DNA of 64,000 nucleotides from Chryseosolibacter sp964551035 (GTDB taxonomy: Bacteria; Bacteroidota; Bacteroidia; Cytophagales; Cyclobacteriaceae): assembly GCA_964551035.1 (NCBI GenBank), contig CAZKBK010000018.1, positions 30,708 to 94,707 on the forward strand, given 5' to 3'. Position numbers and translations under genes: made by a program. Position 1 is the stretch's first letter; each line of letters starts with the position of its first letter. Positions 36,003 through 44,360 of this stretch are shown here, in pieces. The notes beneath the pieces were generated by a model. The model saw nothing but the letters and a program-made list of their open reading frames with translations, made no database searches and was not told where the DNA came from.

Positions 36003-37269
36003 TCGGCGATCGCCTGATAGGTGAGGGTTTTGAACTTTTCACCTAACTCCCAATAGGGATCCGCATAGATATTCTTATAGAGTATCGCAATCAGTTTCTC
36101 TTCCGGGTCAGCCCAGTAGGTGGTTGAAAACGCTCCGCCCCACATGAACGAACCCAGGCTGAGTACCGAACGATGGTCGGTGCGTTCGGTTTCCAGCCCA
36201 AAGGCGAGACCATACCCGTTTTCAATTTCAGGGAGCTGATCGGTAAGGATCAGTTCGACGGTCTTCCGGCTGAGCAGTCGCACGCCGTTGTATTCTCCGA
36301 GATTGAGAAACAACTGCAGGAACCTGGCATAGTCTTCCGTTGTCGAGGAGAGCCCGGCGCCGCCTGAAAAATAGGTTCCATCCAGGGTTGGGTAGTCCGG
36401 ATCGGGCGCATCATACGGTGCCTTTTTCATCGGGACGGGTTTGCCGTCCACGAAGTGGTGAAGGGACACCAGCCGGCTATGCTTCGCCTTCGGCAAATAG
36501 AAGTACGTGTCTTTCATGCCTAATGGCGCGAAGATACGTTCGCTCAGAAACTCGTCGAACGATTGTCCTGACCAGATCTCCACCAGATATCCGAGAAGGT
36601 CGTGGTTGAGTCCATAGGTCCATTCCTGACCGGGATGGTGTCGCAACGGCATGGTGGCAAGCACTTTCATCTTGTCGGCGAGCACATCCTCTTCGTTGCC
36701 AATTCCGCTGGGGACGTCGTGCTTTGCGTAGATCGCCTTGAGTTCGGTTGTTCCGATAACGGGATAATCCAGCCCCGAGGTGTGTGTCAGCAGATGCCTG
36801 ATGGTGATTTCTCCTCGCGCCGGCTCGGTGGTGAAGGACGAGTCGGATGCGTCGAATGTTTTGAGTACGGTGGGTGATTTGAACTCAGGGATATATTTTG
36901 ACACGGGGTCATCGAGGAGGAACCTGCCTTCTTCCCACAACATCATTACCGCGAGGCTTGTGATGGCCTTGCTTTGCGACGCGATTCGGAAAATGTCGTC
37001 CTCCTTCAGCGTGTTTTCTCGTTGCTGTCGCTATAACCCACGGCCTTATGGTACACGATTTTCCCATCGCGGATGATGAGCGCGACAACACCCGGTGTCC
37101 GTTGTTCGCGTACGGCGGTTTCCAGGAATACGTCGATGCGTTTCAGGCGGTCTGATGAAAAGCCCGCACTTTCCGGGCTGGAAGCAACGGGAAAGGCGTT
37201 GGACGATTGACCGTTCGCGACGTCGCAAAAGAGCGTCAGCAGGAAGAAGACAGGAATAAGCTTCTGCAT
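35999..37269 (-). pseudogene. Serine hydrolase (beta-lactamase family), single frameshift
   Basis: Two consecutive frames encode one class C beta-lactamase-like protein. The N-terminal part (37006-37269) has a signal peptide (MQKLIPVFFLLTLFCDVANG) and reads to YSDSNEKTR then stop. The second frame resumes with TLKEDDIFRIASQSKAITS, which holds the catalytic SxxK motif (SQSK), and continues through WTYGLNHDLLGYLVEIWSGQ to the end at 35999. One extra A in the A4 run on the minus strand (TTTT at 37014-37017 on the plus strand) would join the two seamlessly. The serine hydrolase type is clear; whether the break is real or a sequencing error cannot be decided here. It follows the HNH gene by 27 bases. 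Confidence 0.85.
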
Positions 37270-37296
37270 GATAGGGTTTAGGGGTTGAGTGGAATG

Positions 37297-37863
37297 CTAC
37301 GCTTTTACGTGAGACCAGTTTTCGCCGGTTTTTATGCGGTGAATTTGCATGTCCGAAACTCTGAATCGCCGGGCGAGGGCCTTGAGTGTGGGCTGGTTTT
37401 TTGCCTTCAGGGCCCGCTTGATAAGTTTCACTTTTGCGACGTTCAGCTTTGGTCCTTCGTCGGGGTTCTGGCGCGACAACACGTTGGGATCTTTTAACGC
37501 GTGGGCTATCTGGTCTTCGTGCTTCACCCACCTGAGGTTTTCGGCCTTGTTGTTTTCTTTCTTGTGGTCGACATGGATCACAAAGTTATGCCGTGGGCTT
37601 GCTTTCTTGGCGAAGTGTTCAGCCACCAGCCGGTGAAGGTAATAGTTCTGCCTGTTTTCCGCGCGTCCGATCGTGACACTGGGGTAGCCTTGCGTCAGGC
37701 GTGGTTGCAACAGGTATCCTTCATCTACTTTGGTCTTGAAACTGACAATGCGGCCGCGGTTCGAGACGGCATAGCGCTTGGTGCTCACCCCTTTCTTGAG
37801 GTTCAATTCCTTCCAGCGCTCGCCGGAAAGGGATTTAATGGAGTTGTTTTTCTTGGTTGCCAT
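37297..37863 (-). CDS. NUMOD4/HNH endonuclease-like protein
   Basis: The start at 37863 (MATKKNNSIKSL) gives 188 residues. A NUMOD4-type module (ERWKELNLKKGVSTKRYAVSN, GRIVSF) at about 15-65 is followed by an HNH_3 nuclease core (LHRLVAEHFA, VIHVDHKKENNKAENLRWV) near 90-130, with the HVDH and N-x-x-x-N-L pattern intact, then a C-terminal helix-turn-helix (LKALARRFRVSDMQIHRIKTG). This is the architecture of free-standing homing or phage HNH enzymes. It begins 5 bases after the class IV aminotransferase stop, so it is probably co-transcribed with it. There is no intron or intein nearby. Confidence 0.8.
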   Translation of the reverse strand: MATKKNNSIKSLSGERWKELNLKKGVSTKRYAVSNRGRIVSFKTKVDEGYLLQPRLTQGYPSVTIGRAENRQNYYLHRLVAEHFAKKASPRHNFVIHVDHKKENNKAENLRWVKHEDQIAHALKDPNVLSRQNPDEGPKLNVAKVKLIKRALKAKNQPTLKALARRFRVSDMQIHRIKTGENWSHVKA

Positions 37864-37868
37864 AAGCT

Positions 37869-38771
37869 TTAAATAAGTTGTTCGGAATAGTTGGGTATGA
37901 TTGATTTGAATTGGGTTCTTATTTGTTCCAGCACGTTCGTACCTGCGCGGTTGATAATTTTTCGTCCGTCGATCTCGACGACCGGGGTGTGCTCGCCCAT
38001 GGTGCCGCACGCAAAAACCTCATCCGCGTTATAGAAGTCGACCAGCGACAGGTTGCGTTCCTCGAGGGGGATGCCGGCGTCCTTGCATATTTCCATGGTC
38101 AGCCCGCGGGTGATGCCATGAAGGCAGGCGTCGGGAAACGGCGTGTACACGCGGCCGTTTTTGGCCATGAAGATGTTCGTGTCATTGAGTTCTGCGACAA
38201 AGCCGGCATGGTCGAGCATGATGGCCGCATCGACACCGGCGACATTCGCATGAATCTTTGCGATGATGTTGTTGAGCAGGTTGTTGTGGTGAATCTTGGA
38301 ATCAAGGTACTGCGGATTGTTCCTTCGCTGAGAAGACGTGACCACGCGAATGCCTTTGGTATTGTCGTACACGAGGGGTTTCCATTCGGCAAGCACGATG
38401 AGGCATGATCCCTTCGTGTTAAGGCGAGGGTCCATCCCGGACGTGATCTTTTCACCGCGGGTGAGGGTGAGCCTGATGTGTGTATCGTCGCGCATCTTGT
38501 TGGCGCGAAGGGTTTGTGCAATGGCACCCTTGATCTCATCCCGCGAGGGGACATCGGCAAATGCCAGCGCGTGGGCGGAGTCAAACAGACGATCGAGGTG
38601 ACGGTCAAGACAAAAAACGCCGCCGTCATAAACCCTCAACCCCTCCCATACCGCGTCGCCGCCCTGCACCGCGCTGTCAAAAACACTGATCCGTGCTTTT
38701 TCCCTGGGTAAGAGCGTGCCTCCAACATATACGATGATGTCGGCATTTCGCGGATTGAACTGTTGTAACAT
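37869..38771 (-). CDS. Class IV aminotransferase (BCAT/D-amino-acid type)
   Basis: The start at 38771 (MLQQFNPRNADIIVYVGG) fits the family N-terminus; an in-frame ATG 39 bases upstream is the alternative. The 300-residue product is a fold type IV PLP enzyme. ISVFDSAVQGGDAVWEGLRVYDG and LDRHLDRLFDSAHAL lie in the small domain, the PLP lysine is in the YLDSKIHHNNLLNNIIAK segment, and AELNDTNIFM precedes the phosphate loop HGITRG. It is shorter than the ilvE product at 5.2-6.3 kb and groups with generic transaminase-like proteins rather than canonical BCATs. It has a sulfotransferase-like gene upstream and an HNH gene downstream. Confidence 0.85.
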   Translation of the reverse strand: MLQQFNPRNADIIVYVGGTLLPREKARISVFDSAVQGGDAVWEGLRVYDGGVFCLDRHLDRLFDSAHALAFADVPSRDEIKGAIAQTLRANKMRDDTHIRLTLTRGEKITSGMDPRLNTKGSCLIVLAEWKPLVYDNTKGIRVVTSSQRRNNPQYLDSKIHHNNLLNNIIAKIHANVAGVDAAIMLDHAGFVAELNDTNIFMAKNGRVYTPFPDACLHGITRGLTMEICKDAGIPLEERNLSLVDFYNADEVFACGTMGEHTPVVEIDGRKIINRAGTNVLEQIRTQFKSIIPNYSEQLI

Positions 38772-38862
38772 AGTTTTACCCTGTAAGGAGGTATACTTTT
38801 GTTCATTCAAACAGGCGGGTAAAAATGGGCTTGAGTAAAGTAAGTATTATTTTCTATACAGG

Positions 38863-39576
38863 TCAAGCTTTTATAGAAAATGGCAGGAGTTTTTCGTAGT
38901 AACGCTTGGCCTGCTGATACAGGGCGTCCAGGTCGGCCGGGAGAGGACGGCGCGTCGAAATCTGCGCATCGAAACCCCGGGAACGATGGACGTTGGCGTA
39001 CCAGTAGGGCGCCCAGATGCCGTCATATGGTTTGGGTCCTTCGGGCCATTGCAACATGGAAGGATCGAATTCAAGGCCACATGCTTCGCATATTTTTCGC
39101 AGTACAATCTCCGGACTACTCAAGATATGGGCTGAATCCGCCACGATCATTTTTTCACCACGTTCACTCAAACGCATAAACAGTTCAAACTGATATTCGA
39201 TGCCGATATCCCGCATTACGGGGCGCCCGATCACCTTCGAATAACTGGTCAGGATCAGGTGGGGATCGCGAATAAGAAAAATGTTGACCGCACCATCGAT
39301 GAATGGCTGATCCATCACTTCCATATGGTGGGCCATGTTTTTGATGAACAGCACCGGGCGGTCATAAGCCTCCCCGAGTTGCCGGCGTACCTGATGTGCG
39401 TCGGACGATTGAACTTTCAGGACTTCTGCACGGCCGGGGTGATTCAATCCTGTGTGTGCGAGATAGACGGCATAGAACGGTTCATCCACTACGCGCGTGT
39501 CGGCGCGTTGTGCGAACGAATACATAAGGGCGGTTGAGATGTTGCGCGGACCCGAGATGAGGTTGATAACAGACAC
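38863..39576 (-). CDS. Sulfotransferase-like P-loop protein
   Basis: The GTG at 39576 overlaps the stop of the zinc-ribbon gene by one base (TAGTG), which fixes the start. The 237-residue protein begins directly with a PAPS-loop-like segment, ISGPRNISTALMYSFAQR, and has the second signature FLIRDPHLILTSYSKV, which in sulfotransferases holds the 3'-phosphate of PAPS. The C-terminus (WPEGPKPYDGIWAPYWYANVHRSRGF) is specific to a sulfotransferase-like subfamily. PAPS as cofactor and any acceptor are inference. It is 91 bases upstream of the class IV aminotransferase gene. Confidence 0.72.
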   Translation of the reverse strand: MSVINLISGPRNISTALMYSFAQRADTRVVDEPFYAVYLAHTGLNHPGRAEVLKVQSSDAHQVRRQLGEAYDRPVLFIKNMAHHMEVMDQPFIDGAVNIFLIRDPHLILTSYSKVIGRPVMRDIGIEYQFELFMRLSERGEKMIVADSAHILSSPEIVLRKICEACGLEFDPSMLQWPEGPKPYDGIWAPYWYANVHRSRGFDAQISTRRPLPADLDALYQQAKRYYEKLLPFSIKA

Positions 39577-39944
39577 TACTGATAATCATTTTTTGTGACG
39601 AGCAAACACTGGTCTTTCTCAAGCCGGAGATACCCTTGCTCGTAGCAATAAAAATACTGCATGTCTTCGTTGGCTTTGTGCGTACTGGTAAAATAATCAA
39701 AATTGAAGCCGCGCGACCGCAGCTTGCCAATGCTTACTTTGTTCTTGCCATGCGGGTTCAACATGAGCAGTATCCTGCGGTTGCGTTTGAGAATGCTGTT
39801 GACTTCCCGAATGTACATGTGCTCGACGCGGCGGCGCCGGTTGTTGTAGCTGGTACGGCACTGGTCGGAGCAGAATTTCTTGTCCGCCCTGCCCTGGAAC
39901 GCATTACCACATTCCTTGCAGGCTTGTTGTTTGAGAGGGTCCAT
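39576..39944 (-). CDS. Zinc-ribbon protein of unknown function
   Basis: The 122-residue product (ATG at 39944; another in-frame ATG at 39950) starts with a small metal-binding module, CKECGNAFQGRADKKFCSDQC, i.e. C-x2-C then C-x3-C, followed by a basic stretch (SYNNRRRRVEHMYI) and a compact C-terminal domain (LLMLNPHGKNKVSIGKLRSRGFNFDYFTSTHK). Zinc-ribbon proteins of this shape occur widely in Bacteroidota without known role, and the basic region suggests nucleic-acid binding. It is translationally coupled to the downstream sulfotransferase-like gene and divergent from ssb. Confidence 0.65.
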   Translation of the reverse strand: MDPLKQQACKECGNAFQGRADKKFCSDQCRTSYNNRRRRVEHMYIREVNSILKRNRRILLMLNPHGKNKVSIGKLRSRGFNFDYFTSTHKANEDMQYFYCYEQGYLRLEKDQCLLVTKNDYQ

Positions 39945-40084
39945 GACCATTGATGTAGAAACGTGTATACCCGAATATAAACGAAAATACCCGTTTTTTA
40001 TACGACTCGCCGTTATTTTCGTCGCCACTTTTACGCACGTCCGGAATTCCGGAAAACATGTTCAACACAATAAAAGTCTATGTT

Positions 40085-40417
40085 ATGAAATCCTTACGAA
40101 ACAGCGTGCAGCTCATCGGCAGACTCGGCAAGGACCCCGATGTCAAGGTGTTCAACGAAAGGAAAAAGGCGTGGTTCTCCATCGCCACCACCGACACCTA
40201 CAAAAATCAAAAGGGCGAAAAGGTGGAGGATACCCAGTGGCATAATATTGTCATCTGGGGAAAAATGGCCGGCGTGGCGGAGAAGTACCTCAAAAAGGGG
40301 CAGGAAATTGCCCTCGAAGGGAAGCTCGTTCACAGAATGTACGAGAACAACGGCGAAAAAAAGTACATCACCGAGATCAATGTGAACGACTTTGTGATGC
40401 TGGGAGGCAAACAATGA
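40085..40417 (+). CDS. ssb: Single-stranded DNA-binding protein, short tail-less form
   Basis: The start at 40085 (MKSLRNSVQLIGRLGKDP) fits the family; upstream in-frame codons give an unlikely leader. The 110-residue product is essentially only the OB fold: FSIATTDTYKNQKGEK, TQWHNIVIWGKMAGVAEKYLKKGQEIALEGKLVHR and EINVNDFVML. The flexible Gly/Pro/Gln tail and the acidic D-D-x-P-F tip that recruits repair proteins in E. coli SSB are absent. Bacteroidota often carry such a second SSB besides the main one, and it may serve recombination or repair rather than replication. A clear terminator follows. Confidence 0.88.
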   Translation: MKSLRNSVQLIGRLGKDPDVKVFNERKKAWFSIATTDTYKNQKGEKVEDTQWHNIVIWGKMAGVAEKYLKKGQEIALEGKLVHRMYENNGEKKYITEINVNDFVMLGGKQ

Positions 40418-40440
40418 TTTCCCCCCTTTGTCCGCAAAAG

Positions 40441-40468
40441 CCCCGGTTCCGACGACCGGGGTTTTTTT
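40441..40468 (+). terminator. Rho-independent terminator of ssb
   Basis: CCCCGGT (40441-40447) pairs with ACCGGGG (40455-40461) around a 7-base loop and is followed directly by seven T at 40462-40468. It begins 23 bases after the ssb stop. Confidence 0.9.
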
Positions 40469-40527
40469 GTGATGGCTGGCGGAATCCGTTGCCCGCCTTG
40501 CGGGCATGCGATTTAGATGAAATAGGC

Positions 40528-40557
40528 GTTGCAATGCCAAAAGGCTAATTATCTTTG
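40528..40557 (+). promoter_or_regulatory. Candidate Bacteroidetes promoter of the BatA-like gene
   Basis: TATCTTTG at 40550-40557 matches the -7 consensus TAnnTTTG exactly, and a TTG lies about 19 bases upstream near 40528-40530. The -7 box ends six bases before the ATG at 40564, so the transcript would be nearly leaderless. Confidence 0.5.
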
Positions 40558-40563
40558 AATCAG

Positions 40564-42564
40564 ATGACGTTTTTGTATCCTTCATTCCTGTGGGCCCTGG
40601 CGGCGCTGGCAATCCCGGTCGTCATTCACCTGTTCAATTTCCGTAGAACAACGCGCGTTTACTTTTCAAATACACGTTTCCTGAAGCACGTGAAGGAGGT
40701 TACCACCGCCAAGCGCCGGCTCAAGCACTACCTCATCCTCGCCTCACGGCTACTGTTTCTCCTTTTCCTGGTCATCGCTTTTGCCCAACCGGTGATTCCC
40801 GCCCGCGAACAGATGGCCAACACGCGCAACATCGTACTCTATATCGATAACTCACAAAGCATGGCGGCCCATCTGGATGACCGCAGCCGCGGCCTGGATG
40901 CCGCCCTGGCTTTCGCGCAGCACATCGTCGACCTTTTTCCTCCCGACACGCGATACCGAATCGTTACCAACGACTTTGCGCCGTTCTCCAACACCTTCAA
41001 GGCGAAAGCCGAGGCGATGGACATCCTTGCGCAGATACGCATCTCGCCCGTTACCAGAAGCATGCGCGAAATCAAACAACGCCTTGAGCAGGATGGCGCA
41101 AGCCGCGCCCGGGAATATTTCTGGATCGCGGACTTTCAAAAATCCACCGCCGGTTCCATTCCGACGGAATGGGACAGTACCTCGCAGTGGCACCTGGTGC
41201 CCGTGCACTTTGCCAGCGCCCCAAACGTATTTCTCGACACGGCATATCTTGAAAACCCGTTTTCGGCAAGCGGAGAACGAAACGCGCTTACGGTCCGGGT
41301 TAGAAACGAAGGCGACGCGGAGGTAGACCAGTTGAACGTGAGGCTTACCATCAATAATATTCAGGCGGGCACCGCGACGGTTACCATTCCACAGGGCGGT
41401 ATAGCGCAAGCTACCTTTGACCTTACCACCGGTCTTTCCGGATTGAACAGGGCCGTGATATCGTTCAATGACTTTCCTGTTGCGTTCGACAACCAATTCT
41501 ACCTCGCGCTCAATTTCACCAGCAAGGTCAGCATCATTGAGATCAAGGCTACGGCGGAAGTGACGCCCGTGGAGCGGGTCTTCGGGAATACAACGGTCTT
41601 CAATTTCGACGCGTTTCCCGTCACGAATTTCAACTACAGTTTGTTGGCTTCTGCCGACCTGGTGGTCGTAAATGGCCTCGATCGCTTAGACCCTTCGTTG
41701 AGCCTCTCGCTGGCTGAATATCTTCAGGAGTCGGGAACGCTGCTGCTCATACCCGGAACAAAGCCCGTCCCCAAGGGGTTCGAACAACTCCTTGGGGCAA
41801 ACGAGGTCCGCGTGAGGACGACCGGTCCCGACCCCCGTGATCTCAGCCGCCCGGACTTCGACAATCCTTTCTTTGAAAATGTCTTCGAGGAGCGGTCGGT
41901 TTCGATCTCCATGCCGCGCGCGACGCCGATGCTGGATTGGGGCCCGGATCGATCCGCCATCCTGAAGTTCAAGAACGATCAGCCTTTTTTATCGAGGTTT
42001 AATCGTCAGGGATGGCTTTATCTCATGGCCAGCCCGCTGGAGCCGGGTTATACCGACTTTTACAATCACGCTATTTTCGTCCCGGTCATGTACCGGATCG
42101 CAGCAAGCGGTCGAAAAAATGAAAATCGCCTCTACCACACCCTCAACAAGGATTTTATTACGCTGCGCCTGGACAGCCTGCCCCAGGATGAACCACTGCG
42201 CCTCATCGGCGATCAGGAGATACTCCCCGCGCAAAGACGTGTCAATGACCAGGTGTTTCTCGAGATCCCTAAATTTTCCATGAGCCAGGGATTCTACAGC
42301 GTGACCTCTGCAGATGATACGGTGAGTCTGGTTGCTTTCAACCTGGACAAGCGGGAGTCTTTGCTGGACCGGTTCACGAGCGAGGAAGTGAAAAATCAAA
42401 TGGGGAATGGCGAAAACATCAGTATCTTTGAGGCGGAATCGGCGGAAGCGTTCAGCAGCGAGATAAGGGAACGGTATTTAGGAAAATCCCTTTGGAAGTA
42501 CGCGGTCCTGATCGCGTTGTTCTTCCTCCTTGTGGAGGTGCTTCTCATCCGCTTTGTTAAATAA
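40564..42564 (+). CDS. BatA-type membrane protein with VWA-like domain
   Basis: The ATG at 40564 gives the family-typical start MTFLYPSFLWALAALAIPVV with the motif HLFNFRR, and excludes a TTG that falls inside the promoter box. The 666-residue protein has two N-terminal transmembrane segments (the second HYLILASRLLFLLFLVIAF), then a von Willebrand A-like domain with a partial metal-site motif NIVLYIDNSQSM (DxSxS), a long beta-rich middle part, and a C-terminal membrane anchor before LIRFVK. It is predicted to act at the inner membrane with its large domain outside. BatA-like proteins occur with MoxR ATPases in aerotolerance loci, but no MoxR gene is present here. It is 6 bases before the dihydroorotase-like gene. 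Confidence 0.82.
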   Translation: MTFLYPSFLWALAALAIPVVIHLFNFRRTTRVYFSNTRFLKHVKEVTTAKRRLKHYLILASRLLFLLFLVIAFAQPVIPAREQMANTRNIVLYIDNSQSMAAHLDDRSRGLDAALAFAQHIVDLFPPDTRYRIVTNDFAPFSNTFKAKAEAMDILAQIRISPVTRSMREIKQRLEQDGASRAREYFWIADFQKSTAGSIPTEWDSTSQWHLVPVHFASAPNVFLDTAYLENPFSASGERNALTVRVRNEGDAEVDQLNVRLTINNIQAGTATVTIPQGGIAQATFDLTTGLSGLNRAVISFNDFPVAFDNQFYLALNFTSKVSIIEIKATAEVTPVERVFGNTTVFNFDAFPVTNFNYSLLASADLVVVNGLDRLDPSLSLSLAEYLQESGTLLLIPGTKPVPKGFEQLLGANEVRVRTTGPDPRDLSRPDFDNPFFENVFEERSVSISMPRATPMLDWGPDRSAILKFKNDQPFLSRFNRQGWLYLMASPLEPGYTDFYNHAIFVPVMYRIAASGRKNENRLYHTLNKDFITLRLDSLPQDEPLRLIGDQEILPAQRRVNDQVFLEIPKFSMSQGFYSVTSADDTVSLVAFNLDKRESLLDRFTSEEVKNQMGNGENISIFEAESAEAFSSEIRERYLGKSLWKYAVLIALFFLLVEVLLIRFVK

Positions 42565-42570
42565 AGGTTG

Positions 42571-43830
42571 ATGAAGATATTAATTCAATCCGCCCGGGTG
42601 ATCGATCCCGGGTCATCGTTCCATCTCAAAGAAAAAAACATTCTCATCCATACTGGTCGCATCGCCGGCATCGGCGACAAAGACTATTCAGCGGACAAAG
42701 TGATCAAAGCCGGAGGCATGTTGCTCTCGCCCGGGTGGTTTGACCTCGGGGTGTTTTGCGGCGACCCCGGGTTAGAGCACAAGGAAGATCTTCGCTCCGT
42801 GGCACGTGCTGCGCTCTCCGGCGGATTCACCGAGGTCGCGTTGCTGCCCAACACGGTACCTTCCGTGCAAACGAAAAACGAGATCAGCTACATCACGCGC
42901 AACAATCCAAATCAGGTTGTTCAGTTCCATGCCCTCGCCTCGGTTACCCGAAACAACGCTGGGGAGGAACTTACCGAGATGATCGACCTCCACCAGGCAG
43001 GAGCGGCGGGATTTACCGATGGCCTCAAGCCGATCTGGCACACCGACATATTCCTGAAAGCGTTGCAGTACCTGCAGTCGTTCAACGGTGTCCTCGTCGA
43101 TCACCCCGAAGACAACTGGCTGAATAGATTTGGCCAGATGCACGAAGGGGTTAACAGTACGCGACTGGGGCTTAAAGGGATGCCGCGAATTGCCGAGGAG
43201 ATCGCCATTGCCAAACATCTTGAATTGCTGGGCTACGCGGGTGGGAGGCTGCACTTGTCACGCTTGTCCACGGCCAAATCCATTGACCTCGTGCGGGCCG
43301 CAAAGAAGAAACTTAAGGTTACCTGCGACGTCGCCTCCTACCAGCCGCTCATCGATGACGGCGCGCTCGCCGGTTTCGACACCCATTACAAAGTAAATCC
43401 TCCCTTGCGTGAACGTGCCGACGCCGACGCCCTGATCAAAGGCCTTAAGGATGGCACCATCGATGCCATCTGTTCGGCCCATACGCCACAGGACGAAGAG
43501 AGCAAGAACGTGGAGTTCGATCATGCGGATTTTGGCATGCTCGGCCTGCAGACCGCCGGAAGCAACCTCGTTTCACTCGCCAAGCATGTTGATTGGGAGG
43601 TCCTCATCGACAAGGTCACCGCCGGGCCCAGAAGAATATTGGGACTGCCGGCACCCGTCATCGAGGAGGACGAGAAGGCGAACATCACGCTCTTCGATCC
43701 GAACCATGTGTGGTCATTTGATGCAAAGACAAATCTCTCGAAATCAAAGAATTCTCCCTGGCTGGGCAGCGAGCTGAAGGGCAGGGCGATCGCCGTCTTT
43801 AATAATGGAAAGCACGCATTACAGCTTTAA
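42571..43830 (+). CDS. Dihydroorotase-like protein lacking metal ligands (pseudo-dihydroorotase)
   Basis: The ATG at 42571 has AAGG upstream; a TTG one codon earlier is possible. The 419-residue product aligns along its length with bacterial dihydroorotases, but the metal site is missing. The DLHxHxREPG motif reads DLGVFCGDPG, the HxSTxxS His is Arg (HLSRLSTAKS), and the DHAPH Asp is Ala (CSAHTPQDEE). Only the HxED His (DHPEDNW) remains. The pattern is the same as that described for the inactive PyrC' of Pseudomonas, which serves as a structural partner of aspartate transcarbamoylase. Whether it binds PyrB here is inference. It is in a plus-strand run with BatA-like and DUF4199 genes. Confidence 0.85.
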   Translation: MKILIQSARVIDPGSSFHLKEKNILIHTGRIAGIGDKDYSADKVIKAGGMLLSPGWFDLGVFCGDPGLEHKEDLRSVARAALSGGFTEVALLPNTVPSVQTKNEISYITRNNPNQVVQFHALASVTRNNAGEELTEMIDLHQAGAAGFTDGLKPIWHTDIFLKALQYLQSFNGVLVDHPEDNWLNRFGQMHEGVNSTRLGLKGMPRIAEEIAIAKHLELLGYAGGRLHLSRLSTAKSIDLVRAAKKKLKVTCDVASYQPLIDDGALAGFDTHYKVNPPLRERADADALIKGLKDGTIDAICSAHTPQDEESKNVEFDHADFGMLGLQTAGSNLVSLAKHVDWEVLIDKVTAGPRRILGLPAPVIEEDEKANITLFDPNHVWSFDAKTNLSKSKNSPWLGSELKGRAIAVFNNGKHALQL

Positions 43831-43833
43831 ATT

Positions 43834-44355
43834 ATGTCTCCACTGATCAAGGTGCCGCTGCGCTACGGGCTCATTGCCGGCGTTCTCGGAATTATCCTTA
43901 CGATTCTCCTTTACTATTTCGTGCAGCATCCGCTCCTGGTTTCCCCCTACATGGACTTCAGGATCTTCATCTTCGGTGTCTTTATCTTCTTTGCCCTCAA
44001 GGAACTTCGCGACTTTTCTTTTGGCGGCGTGCTGTATTTCTGGCAGGGCATGATCGGGGCGTTCGTACTAACGCTCGTTTTCGCCTTCATTGGCTCAGCA
44101 GGACTCGTGCTTTTTATCCATTTCGAGGGGGAATTCCTGACCTCGTACGTCAGGCTTTTCCAGGAGCAGCTTAGGGGTATGCCGCCGGAAATGATCGACA
44201 AGATAGGAAAAGACGTGTACGAGCGTAATTTGGAGCTTCTTCCGACGACTAATGCTATGGGACTGGCCTACACGTGGTTTGTGCAGAGCCTGGTCATCGC
44301 TTTCTTCATAAGTATTGTATTGTCTGTAATTTTGAGACGTCAACCTAAAACCTGA
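43834..44355 (+). CDS. DUF4199 membrane protein (copy 1)
   Basis: The 173-residue product has four transmembrane segments (YGLIAGVLGIILTILLYYFV, FRIFIFGVFIFFALKEL, GMIGAFVLTLVFAFIGSAGLVLF, WFVQSLVIAFFISIVLSVIL) and a long extracytoplasmic or loop region between the third and fourth (GMPPEMIDKIGKDVYERNLE). That layout is the DUF4199 family, which is restricted almost entirely to Bacteroidota and has no known function. It starts 4 bases after the pseudo-dihydroorotase stop. Confidence 0.82.
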   Translation: MSPLIKVPLRYGLIAGVLGIILTILLYYFVQHPLLVSPYMDFRIFIFGVFIFFALKELRDFSFGGVLYFWQGMIGAFVLTLVFAFIGSAGLVLFIHFEGEFLTSYVRLFQEQLRGMPPEMIDKIGKDVYERNLELLPTTNAMGLAYTWFVQSLVIAFFISIVLSVILRRQPKT

Positions 44356-44360
44356 TTAAT

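Noticed and set aside
35999..36946. A stand-alone hydrolase lacking signal and active-site serine
   Set aside because: The missing N-terminus and SxxK motif are present immediately upstream in another frame, so it is one frameshifted gene.
38785..38800. TATACTTTTG promoter-like box on the plus strand
   Set aside because: No plus-strand gene follows; the downstream DNA is antisense to the sulfotransferase-like gene.
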